DNA of 56,315 nucleotides from Lysobacterales bacterium (GCA_030065125.1 JASJDM010000050.1:1-56315); one strand, 5' to 3'. Shown: positions 6,937 through 16,686, counted from the first letter of the stretch. The notes: generated by a model not told the origin, from the sequence alone. Translations and numbers: made by a program.

Positions 6937-7404
6937 TCAGCCATCCCGGACCATCACGCATTGACCGTCATGGCACTCAGGGTGCGCGACAGGGCATCGA
7001 TACATGCAGCGGCCGGGGCAACGAAGATGAAACATTGTAACGATGCGCACAGCGGCGTCGAACTGCATGTTGTTGACGGCTGCATAACAGCCAAGCGGGC
7101 AGCCGGGGAACACGACAGCGCAGTCCACGTCAGTGACGCAGAACCCCATGTCCCTTAGGGTGGCCTGGATTTTTGGCAGGCGGTCTTCCCGGTTCTTGAC
7201 GCACTCGTCTATCTGTCGATTCGACCTGGTTCGGTATTCGTCTGGAATAAGAAACTCGACTGTGGCTTGCTTCGGTGAAGTACCGTGTTGGAAAGGGGTA
7301 TCGACGGACCTCGCCATCGCATAAATCAATGTTGAGACAACGATGGCCGCACCCGTCAGAAACGCAGCGTAACGAAGAAGCCGGTATTTGCCGTCAGAAG
7401 CCAT
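6937..7404 (-). CDS. Membrane-anchored cysteine-rich exported protein of unknown function
   Basis: 155 residues with one N-terminal membrane segment (about residues 10-30, YAAFLTGAAIVVSTLIYAM) and a C-terminal cysteine-rich domain carrying nine cysteines, eight of them in the pattern C-x4-DC-x6-C-x3-C...C-x3-C-x3-C...C-x4-C with VNN between. I recognise the pattern (CVTDVDCAVVFPGCPLGC) from small secreted bacterial proteins, but no function is known to me. Even-numbered spacing suggests disulfides in the periplasm. Its stop is one base from the Lrp gene's stop, so the two are convergent. Confidence 0.65.
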   Translation of the reverse strand: MASDGKYRLLRYAAFLTGAAIVVSTLIYAMARSVDTPFQHGTSPKQATVEFLIPDEYRTRSNRQIDECVKNREDRLPKIQATLRDMGFCVTDVDCAVVFPGCPLGCYAAVNNMQFDAAVRIVTMFHLRCPGRCMYRCPVAHPECHDGQCVMVRDG

Positions 7405-7499
7405 CGTGTACCGCTAGTGTATCGAGAGTGGTGACGCAATGTGATATTTAACGGCGCGAGGGGATTGTGAGCAGCTATCGGGGGCGTCGCTGCTCTTGT

Positions 7500-8546
7500 T
7501 CAGCCGTTGCCAACTTCCTCGAAGCCATCGCCGAACAGGATCATGGCGGGGCCGCCGGGATCACGGATGGTTCCATCATCGATCCCGTCGCTGTCTCCGA
7601 GGCCGCCGTCCACCAGGGTGATGGTGATCACGTTGTCCCCATCATTACTGCCGATGGGAATCCTGACCCAGCTGCCGCCGTAGTATTTCCAGTACTGGCT
7701 GCCAACCCCGACATTGTCGGGAAAGATCAGGGTGACCGTAACCGAGCCTCCTGCGACCACTCCAGTAATGTCAAAGCCCATGAATCCGTGAACGAAATCT
7801 CCTGACAGCGGCACAGAGTCCTGGGCTTCCTGGGACAGTTCGGAAAGGTCCAGGGCCTGCATGCTGGTAACGTCCACCTCGCCGCTGTCCGGCATGATGT
7901 CGACCACACCTGAACCGGTTGCCGTGGCCAGGCTTCCGGTAATCTCCGGGTCGCCCCAGACCTGGAACAGGAAGTCATATTCGGGATCGGCCTGTGGCCA
8001 CGTAGCGCCGCGGTCCAGGCTGGCCGCGGCATTGCCGTTCAGATAGGTTTTTGCGGCCTTCCACTTGATGGGGTCTCCGGTACTGCCCACCACGACGGCG
8101 TACTCCTTGCCAGCAGTCAGCTGCACCGTGTCACTTAGCAGGATCTCATACCAGGCACCGGAGGTACTGGTGGTAATGCTCGCCATGGATATTGACCCAC
8201 CTGCCAGGTCCGACCCCATGGGAACCTCAGCGTCACCCCATGAGAAAGTTGCACCCTCCGTCGCACGGATGGACACCACAGCCGATCCACCAAGCCCGAA
8301 TGCCTGGCGGTACATTTTGAGCTGGACGGCATTGACGTTGTGACTGGCGGACACCCAGAAGGTCTGTGCGTGATAGTCCCAGCCGAACGTGGTGAACGGC
8401 GCCCCCTCCAGGGCTCCGCTGACGTAGTTTTCGTATTGGGTCTCTACCGCTGCCACTCCCCCGGTATACAAGGTCATCAGTGGCGCGGCTGCGATAACGG
8501 ACAACGCAAGCAACAGCCGCGAAAGCCTGGCTGTACGTGGGTCCAT
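7500..8546 (-). CDS. Secreted beta-sandwich protein with choice-of-anchor-U-like region and GFE tail
   Basis: 348 residues. An N-terminal signal peptide (LSRLLLALSVIAAAPLM) precedes a lectin-like beta domain (about 40-200; FTTFGWDYHAQTFWVSA). A second region (about 215-330) has VTVTLIFPDNV, YWKYYGGSW and a glycine/aspartate-rich end (GDSDGIDDGTIRDPGGP), the pattern annotated elsewhere as choice-of-anchor U. It ends ILFGDGFEEVGNG, so the F-x-x-G-F-E motif found on other exported proteins here sits five residues from the C terminus. It is monocistronic by spacing. It is probably an extracellular or surface protein; ligand unknown. Confidence 0.75.
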   Translation of the reverse strand: MDPRTARLSRLLLALSVIAAAPLMTLYTGGVAAVETQYENYVSGALEGAPFTTFGWDYHAQTFWVSASHNVNAVQLKMYRQAFGLGGSAVVSIRATEGATFSWGDAEVPMGSDLAGGSISMASITTSTSGAWYEILLSDTVQLTAGKEYAVVVGSTGDPIKWKAAKTYLNGNAAASLDRGATWPQADPEYDFLFQVWGDPEITGSLATATGSGVVDIMPDSGEVDVTSMQALDLSELSQEAQDSVPLSGDFVHGFMGFDITGVVAGGSVTVTLIFPDNVGVGSQYWKYYGGSWVRIPIGSNDGDNVITITLVDGGLGDSDGIDDGTIRDPGGPAMILFGDGFEEVGNG

Positions 8547-8626
8547 GTTGGTGAATATGGAGGCAGGTTCTGGCGGCTGTTATGCGTACATCCCGAAGTT
8601 GCAGACCATGGCGGCACCAGGCCCGT

Positions 8627-9082
8627 TTAATTCCTCAGGGTAGACGGATCACCCCGGCAGCGCCGCTTGCGCCAGCACCAGGCGTAGTCCCGGCGGTCGT
8701 AACACCAGCCGCCCATGCGGTAGGTCCCCTGTTTCCTGCAGGCTTTGTAGGGAATGGCGCCGGCGTAACCGTGACTGTTGCAGAAATCGTTCTTGTTGCC
8801 GTCGGTCCAACCCATGGCGTGAATGGCCGGGCAGCCGGCCCCGGCACACTGGGGATGGCTGCCTTTATTCATGGCCACCATGACATCGCCTGTCCGGCAG
8901 GGACCGGCGCACTGCACGTATTCCGTGCCGTCCGAATCCCGGCAGATCCGGTGGCTGCGGGCCGGAATGGGTATGGCGGCCTCGGCCATTTTCCTGGCCA
9001 TGCGGTCGGCCGGGTCTTCATCGGCCATTGCGCTGAATGATCCAGCGGCACACAGGACCAGGGCCAGAATCAATCGCAACAT
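8627..9082 (-). CDS. Small secreted cysteine-rich protein
   Basis: 151 residues with a typical signal peptide (MLRLILALVLCAAGSFSAMA) and a basic, cysteine-rich mature part (CRDSDGTEYVQCAGPC, HPQCAGAGCPAIHAMGW, CWRKRRCRG). I chose the ATG at 9080-9082 because AGGAG lies 7 bases before it. No catalytic motif is recognised; many cysteines suggest a disulfide-stabilised periplasmic or extracellular protein. It lies 80 bp upstream of the preceding secreted protein's start. Confidence 0.65.
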   Translation of the reverse strand: MLRLILALVLCAAGSFSAMADEDPADRMARKMAEAAIPIPARSHRICRDSDGTEYVQCAGPCRTGDVMVAMNKGSHPQCAGAGCPAIHAMGWTDGNKNDFCNSHGYAGAIPYKACRKQGTYRMGGWCYDRRDYAWCWRKRRCRGDPSTLRN

Positions 9083-9152
9083 GGCGGCTCTCCTGGACAC
9101 TCAACATCCAGCCTAGCACCGGGCTTTTCATTCCAACAATGGGTGATTGCCG

Positions 9153-9402
9153 CTAGCCTGAATATTTCACGAGTTTCGCTCTGGGATCGTTTTTTTGATT
9201 CAGATTCCATGGGTTGGGACTGAATCTGCTTATGCTGGAAAAGAACACTATGTCACCGCTGCCGGATTGCCGCCTGATGTCGCGGCGCATCTCGGCCGAT
9301 CCCGCTATCGCCATAGCGGGGCTATGCCTCAAGCGCGATCGGCCAAGCTGCACTCGTGACATCAACCGGCAATTCCGGAAACTCATAAAATACTCAGGCT
9401 AG
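9153..9402. repeat. Nested-palindrome (MITE-like) element
   Basis: About 250 bp bounded by inverted ends: CTAGCCTGAATATTTCACGA.. (9153-9177) and its partner 9378-9402, matching in 22 of 25 positions. Inside lie further inverted arms (about 9262-9300 with 9337-9376) and a perfect central hairpin CCCGCTAT-CGCC-ATAGCGGG (9301-9320). The whole can fold into one long cruciform. It encodes no protein. It fills the gap between two secreted-protein genes. A non-autonomous transposable element or mobile palindrome is the best reading. Confidence 0.6.
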
Positions 9403-9429
9403 TCGGACCTGGGCCGAATCGGCCAGGGG

Positions 9430-12400
9430 TCACTCGAAACTGTCAGCGAATATCCGATCCACGCTCTGGCAGTAGTTCAAAATGGCCCCCATCACCTGGC
9501 TTCTTTCGATGGGCCCGGGCAGCGAGCTGAAGGGGAATCCCAGGTAAAGGGTATTGAAAACGATATCCTGGTTTTGCACCGCGATGGTTCCCACGTCACC
9601 CTGGAACGCTGCTTCGGCCATGGCAACCGGAGTCAGGGAATCGCTGCGATTGCTGATCCCCCCGCCAAACTGCAGGGAATAACTACCCGCCGGCGGTAGC
9701 CCGGCAAACTCCGGCGTATTGCCTGCGGCCGTGGTCTGGCCGGTGTCGGACTGGGCCATGTCTATGCCGAGGTAACCCTGCATCAGGGAGGTCAGACCGC
9801 GCACGCTGAAGTAATCCTGGGAACTCACCACCACGCAGGCGCCGGCATCGAGGAATTCACTCAAAGCGACCTCCGAGCTTGAACTTGGGCCAGTGACGCT
9901 GCCCGACGCGTTGCCGGTAAACCAGATGACCGCGTCATAAGCCTGAAGGTCGGCAGTTAACGGTTCGGCATCTCCCGCGCCGGTATCCCACACGGTGTAT
10001 CCCGTCCCGGTGGCGTCCAGGGCCGCCGCGAAATCGGCCCGTGCGTCCGGCGCGTTGTCATCATCGTCCACCAGCAGCAGGGACAGGCTGCAGCTTGCCG
10101 TGTCGAACGCGACCACGGGCCCCGCAGCAGTGCCGCCGGCATTGGTGGCTTCGGCCTGGGTGAAGTAGGTGTTGCCGCAGCTCAGCCCGCTGATGTCGGC
10201 AGAGACGGAGGTCAGGCCATCGCCGCTGGAAAGGCCGTTGGGGGTTGCGGCCGTCACGGTGTTCATCGACCCCGGTGTCAAGCCGTAGCGGAACTGGATA
10301 CTGCTGGTATTGCTGCCGTTGGGATCCACGGTTCCCTGAAGCGTGGCCGAGGTCTGGCTGACGGCCGTTGGTGTCTCGGTGGTGATCAGGGCCGTGTTGC
10401 AGGCGGCAGTGGTAAAGGTGGCGTTGCTGCCGTCGGCGGTGCCCTGGACATTGCTGGCGCTTACTCTGAAGTTGTAGAGCGTGTTGCAGCTCAGACCAGA
10501 CAGGGCAGCGCTGACCGGTAGAGCGCCTGAACCTGAAACCGGGGACTCCGCCGCTGGCAACGTCATGCCGTAACCCGCCGTCAGTCCGTATTCAAAAATG
10601 ACCGTGGAATTGCCGCTGGCATTGGGGTTTACCGTTGCGTTGAGCGTGGCACCGCCCTGGCCGATACCGCTGGCAGCCCCGGTATTGGCGCTGGGGGCCA
10701 CGCAGTCGCTGGTGGTAAAACTCGACTCGCTGCCCATGGCCAGCGCTGGCTCGGAGCTGTCACCCAGCAATTGGAAATAGTAGGTGGTGGCGCATGCCAG
10801 TCCGGAAACGTCTCCCGACACCGCGGTAGCGCCGTCGCTGGATACAACCGTCGCGGGGGTGGCCGTCACGGTATGGGTCAGCGCGCCCGAGGTCAGACCA
10901 TAGGCCAGGCGGATATCAGTCACATCGAAACTGCTGGGGTCGATGACCCCGGCCAGGGTTGCCGTGGTTCTGTCGATGGCGGAGGCCGAGCCGGTGGTGG
11001 CGGTGGCAGGACAGGCCGCGGTGACAAAATTCTCTTCCGCACCGCTGAGGGCAGCGGGCTGTGAGCTGTTGCCCAGTAGCTGATAATAATAGGTGGTGTT
11101 GCAGCCCAGGCCCGACAGGGCTGTGCTGACAGCGGTGACGCCGTCGGTGGACAGGACGGTATCCGGCGTGGCGGTTGCGGTGAGATCCAGGGCTCCGGGG
11201 GTTTCTCCGTAGGCGAAGCGGATCATGGACACATCAAACGATGCGGGGTCGATGCTGCCGTCCAGGATGGCCGAGCTGCGCGTGATCGCCGTTGCCCCAC
11301 CGGTGCTTGCCGTTGCGGTGCCTTCGGGCGTCAGCGCCACGTTAAGCCACGTGGTAGCCGATTCGACGACGGTAAAGGGCTCATTGGCTGACGGCTGGTA
11401 GCCTGCTGCGGATACCGTGGCGCTGTAGCTGCCTGGGTTTTCGACCAGCTGATACTGCCCGACGATGTTACTGAAGGTATCGACGTTGCCGGTGGTGCTG
11501 ATAAAGGCGCCAGCAATGGGCTGGCTGTTGGAGGAGTCGATAACAGACCCACGCAGGATGCCGGTCAGCGGCAGCGAGGTGGAGGTGAGCTGCAGGGAAT
11601 AGGGTGCCGTGGCGCTGTTGGCCGCCGATACCCGAACATAAATGGTTTCATCCGGTCGCGTATTGGACCACGCCAGCATGTAGTCACCGGGGACCGGTGC
11701 CGTTCGGTTTTCGATCCGGGTCATGCACGACAGCATCAGCTGGGAACAACCCGATTGGGCCACGTACAGCTCCAGCTGGAACTGCTGGGTGGTGCCCGTC
11801 AGGGCAAACTCGAAGGTACCAACGGCGGCACTGGCCGGAAAATAGACCCAGTCTTCGTCGGCGGCGCTGTGAAAGTTGTGATTCTGCGGCTGGGCGCCAA
11901 GCGACAGTACGTTGGCCTGTGGAGGGGCGTTGTCGACTTCATAGGCATCGCGGCCGTCGCTGCGGGTGATGGTCAGCGATGTCTGGAAAGAGAGGTTGCC
12001 GGCCGCGTCGGCGGCGTAGATGGATACCGGGTAATCGCCGGCTGAGGGCCCGAATCCAGAGTTACTGGCGGCATAGCGGTTTCCTCCCTGGTCAGCCAGG
12101 TCGAAGCTCGCTGAAGCGATCAGCGGATCGGGGGAGGTGACGATTGCGAACACCCGATCGATGGTCCCGGTGCTGGTAACGTCGGTGACGTCGATTGTGG
12201 CCTGGCTGCCCGTGATGCTTTGATCCAGGGGATTGCCGCCAATCAGGGGGCCGTTACCCGCCTGGACCAGCCCCGGCCCAAGGAAATACCCCGCCGCGTT
12301 CAGGCCGTCGCTGCCGTCGTTGCTGATGCCGTTGCCGTTATCCTCGATCTGGGGAGTCTGGCTGTTGGAGGCAAAGTCCATGCCCTGGGCGCCGGTCTGA

Positions 12401-15400
12401 AAGGCATCCCGCAGACTGGCTCCGTTGACCACCGAGGACCAGAAGAACTGGGAAAAGCTGAAGCCGCCGCCGTTGAACAGGCTGCTGTTCTGAGAGGGCG
12501 AGGCACTGCTCACAAGGTATCGGATCTTGTCCGCGGGCGGCTGGAGTTGTGGAATGAAGGTCCCACTTTGATCAGATTCAATCACCACCACCACGGTTCC
12601 CGGCAGGCTGGCCTGCAGGGCATCCAGCTGAGTGTCCAGGCCGGCCGGCGTGAGCCGGTCGGTGGCGTCAACCCGGAAACCGGTCAGGTCGTAATCGCCC
12701 ACCAGGTAAACCACCAGGTCCCTGGTATTGCTGGCAGCCCAGCTGGTGAGGGCGTTCTGGATATTGGCCGCGGTCGCCGGGGCATCCACGTTGGGTGCGC
12801 CGCTGTCGCTCAAGAAACGGATGTCCTCGACCGACCCATCCAGGTAACCCTGGGTTCGCAGGGACGCATACGCCAGCTGCGCGTTGATTTCGTGTTCCGC
12901 GAAACTGGCATCAGCGCTGTCGCCGCCGGTGACGATGAGTGCCCGCCGTGCCTGGACGTCGCCGACGGTAAAGCGCGTTTGGTTGGTGGGTGCCAGGGGA
13001 TTGGGAAAAAAAGTGTTGCCCTCGGTGTCCTGGGCAAACACCTGGATGGTGTACTGGCCTTCACTGTCGAAGCTGTCGTACGTCGCCACGTAGGTGCTGG
13101 AGCCCTGGGAAACGGGCAGAAGATCAACAGTGGGGAATTCAAGCACCGGGTTGCTGCTCTGCCCGGTATCCAGGTCGGGGACCTGGATCACGGCCCATAC
13201 CCTGGCGATGCCGTCGGGATCCGTTACCCCGAAGGCCTCGATCACAGCGCTGTTGCCGGATACCACCTGCTCCGGTGTTACTGAAGCGATCTGGGGGGCG
13301 TCGCTGGCGTAGTCGGTCCCGGCGCCCAGGATGATCCCGGTGAGACTGTCGGACTCGTCGGCCATGGAGAGGCCGTCGTTGTCGTAATCCACCAGGGCAT
13401 CCTGATCCTGGAATGCTGCTCCGATACTGTCCCTGGCACGCTCGAAGGCCTGCTCAAGATCAAGGCCCAGCAGGATCCAGGTCCAGAACTGGTTGGAAAA
13501 GGAGAGGAAGCCGCCATTGGCGAAGTTGGCGTCCTGGCCTTCCGATGCCGAGGTGATGAAGATGCGATCCCCGGGGCTGGTTACCGCGGCCGAGTTACCC
13601 AGGTCATCCAGGAAAGAGCCGGATTCGCAGGCTTCGTAAATGCCGTAAAACCGGGTGGAGGATGAGGCCTGGAGGGTGTCCACGAAGCCCGCAAGATCGG
13701 TGGCTGACATCAGCTCGGTGGGGGTGAGACGGACCTGGTCGGTGTCGCCGTGATCGGCCAGGTAGAAGATCACCTCTTCAGCGCCTGTGGCCCAGTTGGT
13801 CAGGGCATCCCCGACGTTGGCCAGGCTGACATCCGCGTCCACGTCATTGGCCAGGCCGTCACCGTCAATATCCAGGTCCAGGTCCGGGCTCAGAAACTGG
13901 ATCCGATCCCGGTCCAGCCCCTGGTAGCGCAGGGTGGTGTAGGCAAAATTCAGGTTGGCCTGGGTCTCATCCCACAGGTCATTGCCTGCATAGGGCCCAC
14001 CGGCGGAAACCAGGACTGCCAGCACGTCGCGCCCCAGGGTCACCGTGCTGTCCAGTCGCTGGACGCGTCGCAGGGTTCGGTCCAGGACGAACAGGTCGTC
14101 GCTATCAGTGAAGGTCAGGCTGATGGGATTGACGTAACTGTCAGGAAAAAATCCGTTGCGTCCCTGGCTGCCGATCTGGGTGCCGTCTGGTGAGAACTTT
14201 AAAATGCTGGGGGGATTGGACGTCGGGTCTCGTTGCCCCACGGCGAAGGAGCCGTCCGGCGCCACGGCGAAGCTGGTGACGTCGGAAAAATTGCTGCCGT
14301 CAACGGTAATTCGCTGATCGGTCTGGCAGACACCGTCGGTCGTATAGGTGGACAGCAGCCCGCTTTCTGAGTCGAGAAAATAGAGCAATCCCGAAGCGCC
14401 CAGGTCACTCTTGACGGTGCGTGTGATGGGGCACACCGGATCGGAGGACTCATTGATGGTGGTGGCGTCGGTGCCATCGGCTTCGACCGCACCAAACTGG
14501 TTTTCACCGATGGGATAAATGACGCCGAAACGGTCGGCGTGCACATCGCTGACGTCGCCAAAACCGTCAGTGAAGCTCCCGTCCAGGGCTACCGCCGGCC
14601 CAATGGGCGTGCCGTCGTCGGCCTGGAACAGGCTGATCACAAATCGCGGCCGTGCCTCGACCTGCTGATCGAAAACCCCCGCTACGGATACGTTGGCGAC
14701 CTGGGTCAGGAATACCTGGAGAGTCTTGTGCTGGTCCGGCGCCAGGCCGTCGCTGATATCCCGGGACCAGCGCGCGGTACCGTCGGCGTCAAACCTCTGC
14801 AGGGTCTGCTTGCGGCTGTCGATGACGTAGGCGTTGCCGGCATCGTCAATTTTCACATCGGTCGGGTCGATCAGTTCTCCGTTGCCCGTTCCGGCGTTGG
14901 AAAATCGGCCGCCGTAAAGAATGGTGCCGCCGGCTGATGAATCACCGGTAAACTTGAATCGGTCGATGCGGAATTCCGTGGAATAGACATAGCCGTCACC
15001 CCGTTCGTTGCTCACCACCCGAAGCGGTGCGAACGGACCCAGCAGGCCGGGAGGGGGCGGCAGCAGGGCACCTGCCGCTCCGGCCTGGGTGTAAGGCCGC
15101 AGGCCGGTGTTGGTGACGGCCACGATGATGTTGCCCAGGGGGTCTGTGGTAGCGCCCTGGTTGGAAACGGTAATGACCGTGGAGCGTTTAACCGGAGCGC
15201 CGTCGAAATCCGGCGCATCGGGTTCATCATAAAGGTGGACCTGGACGCTGGACGAAATCACCAGCAGTCCATCGTCCCGGGCGTGTATGGCGTTGGCGTT
15301 GGTGATGCCCAGTGGATACCGACCCAGCAGGTTGCCGCTTTTATCGAATCGGTGCAGTTCGCTGCTGCTGATCACAAATACGCAGCCGTCACCGCCGGGG

Positions 15401-16686
15401 CACCCCTCATCGGTGACGGCCACGTCCAGGGGCGTTCCACTGACGCCGTTGAAACTGGCGATCCGGGCGCCGGTGGAATCCAGCCGTACGGGAACAGGGT
15501 CAATGGAAACACCGTCTTCCAGGTAGGTGATCAGGGTGCTGAAGCCCTCCCGATCCACCGCCAGGCGAAACGGTTTCACATTACCGCCGGCCTCGCCTTT
15601 CAGCGCCTGTCCGGTTATCGGCAGTCCATCGAGCGTCATACGATCGATGCGGAAGAAGTCCGGGTTGCCCACCAGAAACTGGGAGCCCCGGGTCGAGATA
15701 TCCAGGTCGCCGGAGACGTTGTTGAAATGCCAGGGGCGGGTAATCAGCGGGTACAGCCGCTGGTAGTCGTAGCTGGGCACCGCTTCGTCAGCAACTGAAA
15801 TGACAAAGGTATCGACGATGGCTGGCAATGGATCGCCCTGGGCGGTGACGGTGACCGTAATGTCTCCCACCTGGTTGGGTACTCCGGAGATCACTCCGCT
15901 GCTGGCATCACCGGAAAGTCCGGTTCCGCTCAGTCCGAAGAAGATAAACGTCAGGGCATCACCATCAGGGTCAAAAAAATACGAAGCGACATCCAGGAAG
16001 TAGGGCTGGCCGAGTACCGCGACCTGATCGGGTACCAGCCGCAGCTGTTGAACCGAGCCGCCCCCCTTTAGTTGAACGCATAGATTCTCCGCTATTACAT
16101 CGACGCCACACTCCGAAGCGGGTTTCCAGGAAGAACAGCTTCCCACGTCGGGAGAACGAAAGGCCCAGGGGACGGGGTCGAGAGCATTGGGGTTCTGGTC
16201 GATGGAAAACCGGGATTCGCCAACAGCAATGTCGGAATCCAGCGAGACGCTGACCCAGTACTGGCCCGCGATCTGCTCAATCCGGCAGACCGGCGACAGG
16301 TCAACCTGGAATCGCCGGTCGTCGATGACCTGGGCTTCAACGTCGGTGTAGGAACAAACCGGTGGGGCTACCTCGTTGGGCAGGCCAAAAAAATCGTTGT
16401 AGATTTCCACCGTGGCCATGTAGGTCCCACCGGTCAGCGGGACATCGGATTGACCCTGGACCAGCACGGAATCGATGTCCCACTGTCCTATAACCCGAAA
16501 GTTGTCAGCTGAAAACGCGGACTCGGCAACGGTGCCGCCGTCGATGATCTGGTAAGCGGATGCGCCTTCGGATTCCACGCATCGGGGCCCGATCTGGTTG
16601 AACAGCACCCCAGCCTGGACTGACCCAGCGACCATCAGCCACGGAATCGCGGCAAAAAGAATCCCGGCGCGAAGCTTCCCTTTCAT
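9430..16686 (-). CDS. Giant secreted protein: beta-propeller, C13-like peptidase, pseudo-peptidase, FN3-like repeats, GFE tail
   Basis: About 2418 residues. After a signal peptide come: a lectin-like region, a cadherin/Ig-like module (DPDGDALTF), a long NHL-like beta-propeller, then a legumain/caspase-fold (C13-like) domain beginning AVLVSAGGPYAGNDLW. Its YLADHGD and IYEACESGSF give a His and a Cys 41 residues apart, the spacing seen in legumain. A second copy (ALIVTGGDSADASF...) keeps the fold but reads YLVGDYD and VIESDQSGTF, lacking both catalytic residues. Next come a PPC-like module (DAYEVDN), a carboxypeptidase-regulatory-like module, four FN3-like repeats, and a ThuA/GATase-like segment starting LLLVDDDDN. 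The end is DRIFADSFE. I chose ATG 16686; a TTG 24 bases upstream is possible. It is probably surface-located. Confidence 0.85.
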   Translation of the reverse strand: MKGKLRAGILFAAIPWLMVAGSVQAGVLFNQIGPRCVESEGASAYQIIDGGTVAESAFSADNFRVIGQWDIDSVLVQGQSDVPLTGGTYMATVEIYNDFFGLPNEVAPPVCSYTDVEAQVIDDRRFQVDLSPVCRIEQIAGQYWVSVSLDSDIAVGESRFSIDQNPNALDPVPWAFRSPDVGSCSSWKPASECGVDVIAENLCVQLKGGGSVQQLRLVPDQVAVLGQPYFLDVASYFFDPDGDALTFIFFGLSGTGLSGDASSGVISGVPNQVGDITVTVTAQGDPLPAIVDTFVISVADEAVPSYDYQRLYPLITRPWHFNNVSGDLDISTRGSQFLVGNPDFFRIDRMTLDGLPITGQALKGEAGGNVKPFRLAVDREGFSTLITYLEDGVSIDPVPVRLDSTGARIASFNGVSGTPLDVAVTDEGCPGGDGCVFVISSSELHRFDKSGNLLGRYPLGITNANAIHARDDGLLVISSSVQVHLYDEPDAPDFDGAPVKRSTVITVSNQGATTDPLGNIIVAVTNTGLRPYTQAGAAGALLPPPPGLLGPFAPLRVVSNERGDGYVYSTEFRIDRFKFTGDSSAGGTILYGGRFSNAGTGNGELIDPTDVKIDDAGNAYVIDSRKQTLQRFDADGTARWSRDISDGLAPDQHKTLQVFLTQVANVSVAGVFDQQVEARPRFVISLFQADDGTPIGPAVALDGSFTDGFGDVSDVHADRFGVIYPIGENQFGAVEADGTDATTINESSDPVCPITRTVKSDLGASGLLYFLDSESGLLSTYTTDGVCQTDQRITVDGSNFSDVTSFAVAPDGSFAVGQRDPTSNPPSILKFSPDGTQIGSQGRNGFFPDSYVNPISLTFTDSDDLFVLDRTLRRVQRLDSTVTLGRDVLAVLVSAGGPYAGNDLWDETQANLNFAYTTLRYQGLDRDRIQFLSPDLDLDIDGDGLANDVDADVSLANVGDALTNWATGAEEVIFYLADHGDTDQVRLTPTELMSATDLAGFVDTLQASSSTRFYGIYEACESGSFLDDLGNSAAVTSPGDRIFITSASEGQDANFANGGFLSFSNQFWTWILLGLDLEQAFERARDSIGAAFQDQDALVDYDNDGLSMADESDSLTGIILGAGTDYASDAPQIASVTPEQVVSGNSAVIEAFGVTDPDGIARVWAVIQVPDLDTGQSSNPVLEFPTVDLLPVSQGSSTYVATYDSFDSEGQYTIQVFAQDTEGNTFFPNPLAPTNQTRFTVGDVQARRALIVTGGDSADASFAEHEINAQLAYASLRTQGYLDGSVEDIRFLSDSGAPNVDAPATAANIQNALTSWAASNTRDLVVYLVGDYDLTGFRVDATDRLTPAGLDTQLDALQASLPGTVVVVIESDQSGTFIPQLQPPADKIRYLVSSASPSQNSSLFNGGGFSFSQFFWSSVVNGASLRDAFQTGAQGMDFASNSQTPQIEDNGNGISNDGSDGLNAAGYFLGPGLVQAGNGPLIGGNPLDQSITGSQATIDVTDVTSTGTIDRVFAIVTSPDPLIASASFDLADQGGNRYAASNSGFGPSAGDYPVSIYAADAAGNLSFQTSLTITRSDGRDAYEVDNAPPQANVLSLGAQPQNHNFHSAADEDWVYFPASAAVGTFEFALTGTTQQFQLELYVAQSGCSQLMLSCMTRIENRTAPVPGDYMLAWSNTRPDETIYVRVSAANSATAPYSLQLTSTSLPLTGILRGSVIDSSNSQPIAGAFISTTGNVDTFSNIVGQYQLVENPGSYSATVSAAGYQPSANEPFTVVESATTWLNVALTPEGTATASTGGATAITRSSAILDGSIDPASFDVSMIRFAYGETPGALDLTATATPDTVLSTDGVTAVSTALSGLGCNTTYYYQLLGNSSQPAALSGAEENFVTAACPATATTGSASAIDRTTATLAGVIDPSSFDVTDIRLAYGLTSGALTHTVTATPATVVSSDGATAVSGDVSGLACATTYYFQLLGDSSEPALAMGSESSFTTSDCVAPSANTGAASGIGQGGATLNATVNPNASGNSTVIFEYGLTAGYGMTLPAAESPVSGSGALPVSAALSGLSCNTLYNFRVSASNVQGTADGSNATFTTAACNTALITTETPTAVSQTSATLQGTVDPNGSNTSSIQFRYGLTPGSMNTVTAATPNGLSSGDGLTSVSADISGLSCGNTYFTQAEATNAGGTAAGPVVAFDTASCSLSLLLVDDDDNAPDARADFAAALDATGTGYTVWDTGAGDAEPLTADLQAYDAVIWFTGNASGSVTGPSSSSEVALSEFLDAGACVVVSSQDYFSVRGLTSLMQGYLGIDMAQSDTGQTTAAGNTPEFAGLPPAGSYSLQFGGGISNRSDSLTPVAMAEAAFQGDVGTIAVQNQDIVFNTLYLGFPFSSLPGPIERSQVMGAILNYCQSVDRIFADSFE

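Noticed and set aside
10400..11300. Repeated sequence in the giant secreted protein as a mobile repeat
   Set aside because: The repetition follows the reading frame (FN3-like modules of about 95-100 residues) and is explained by domain duplication.
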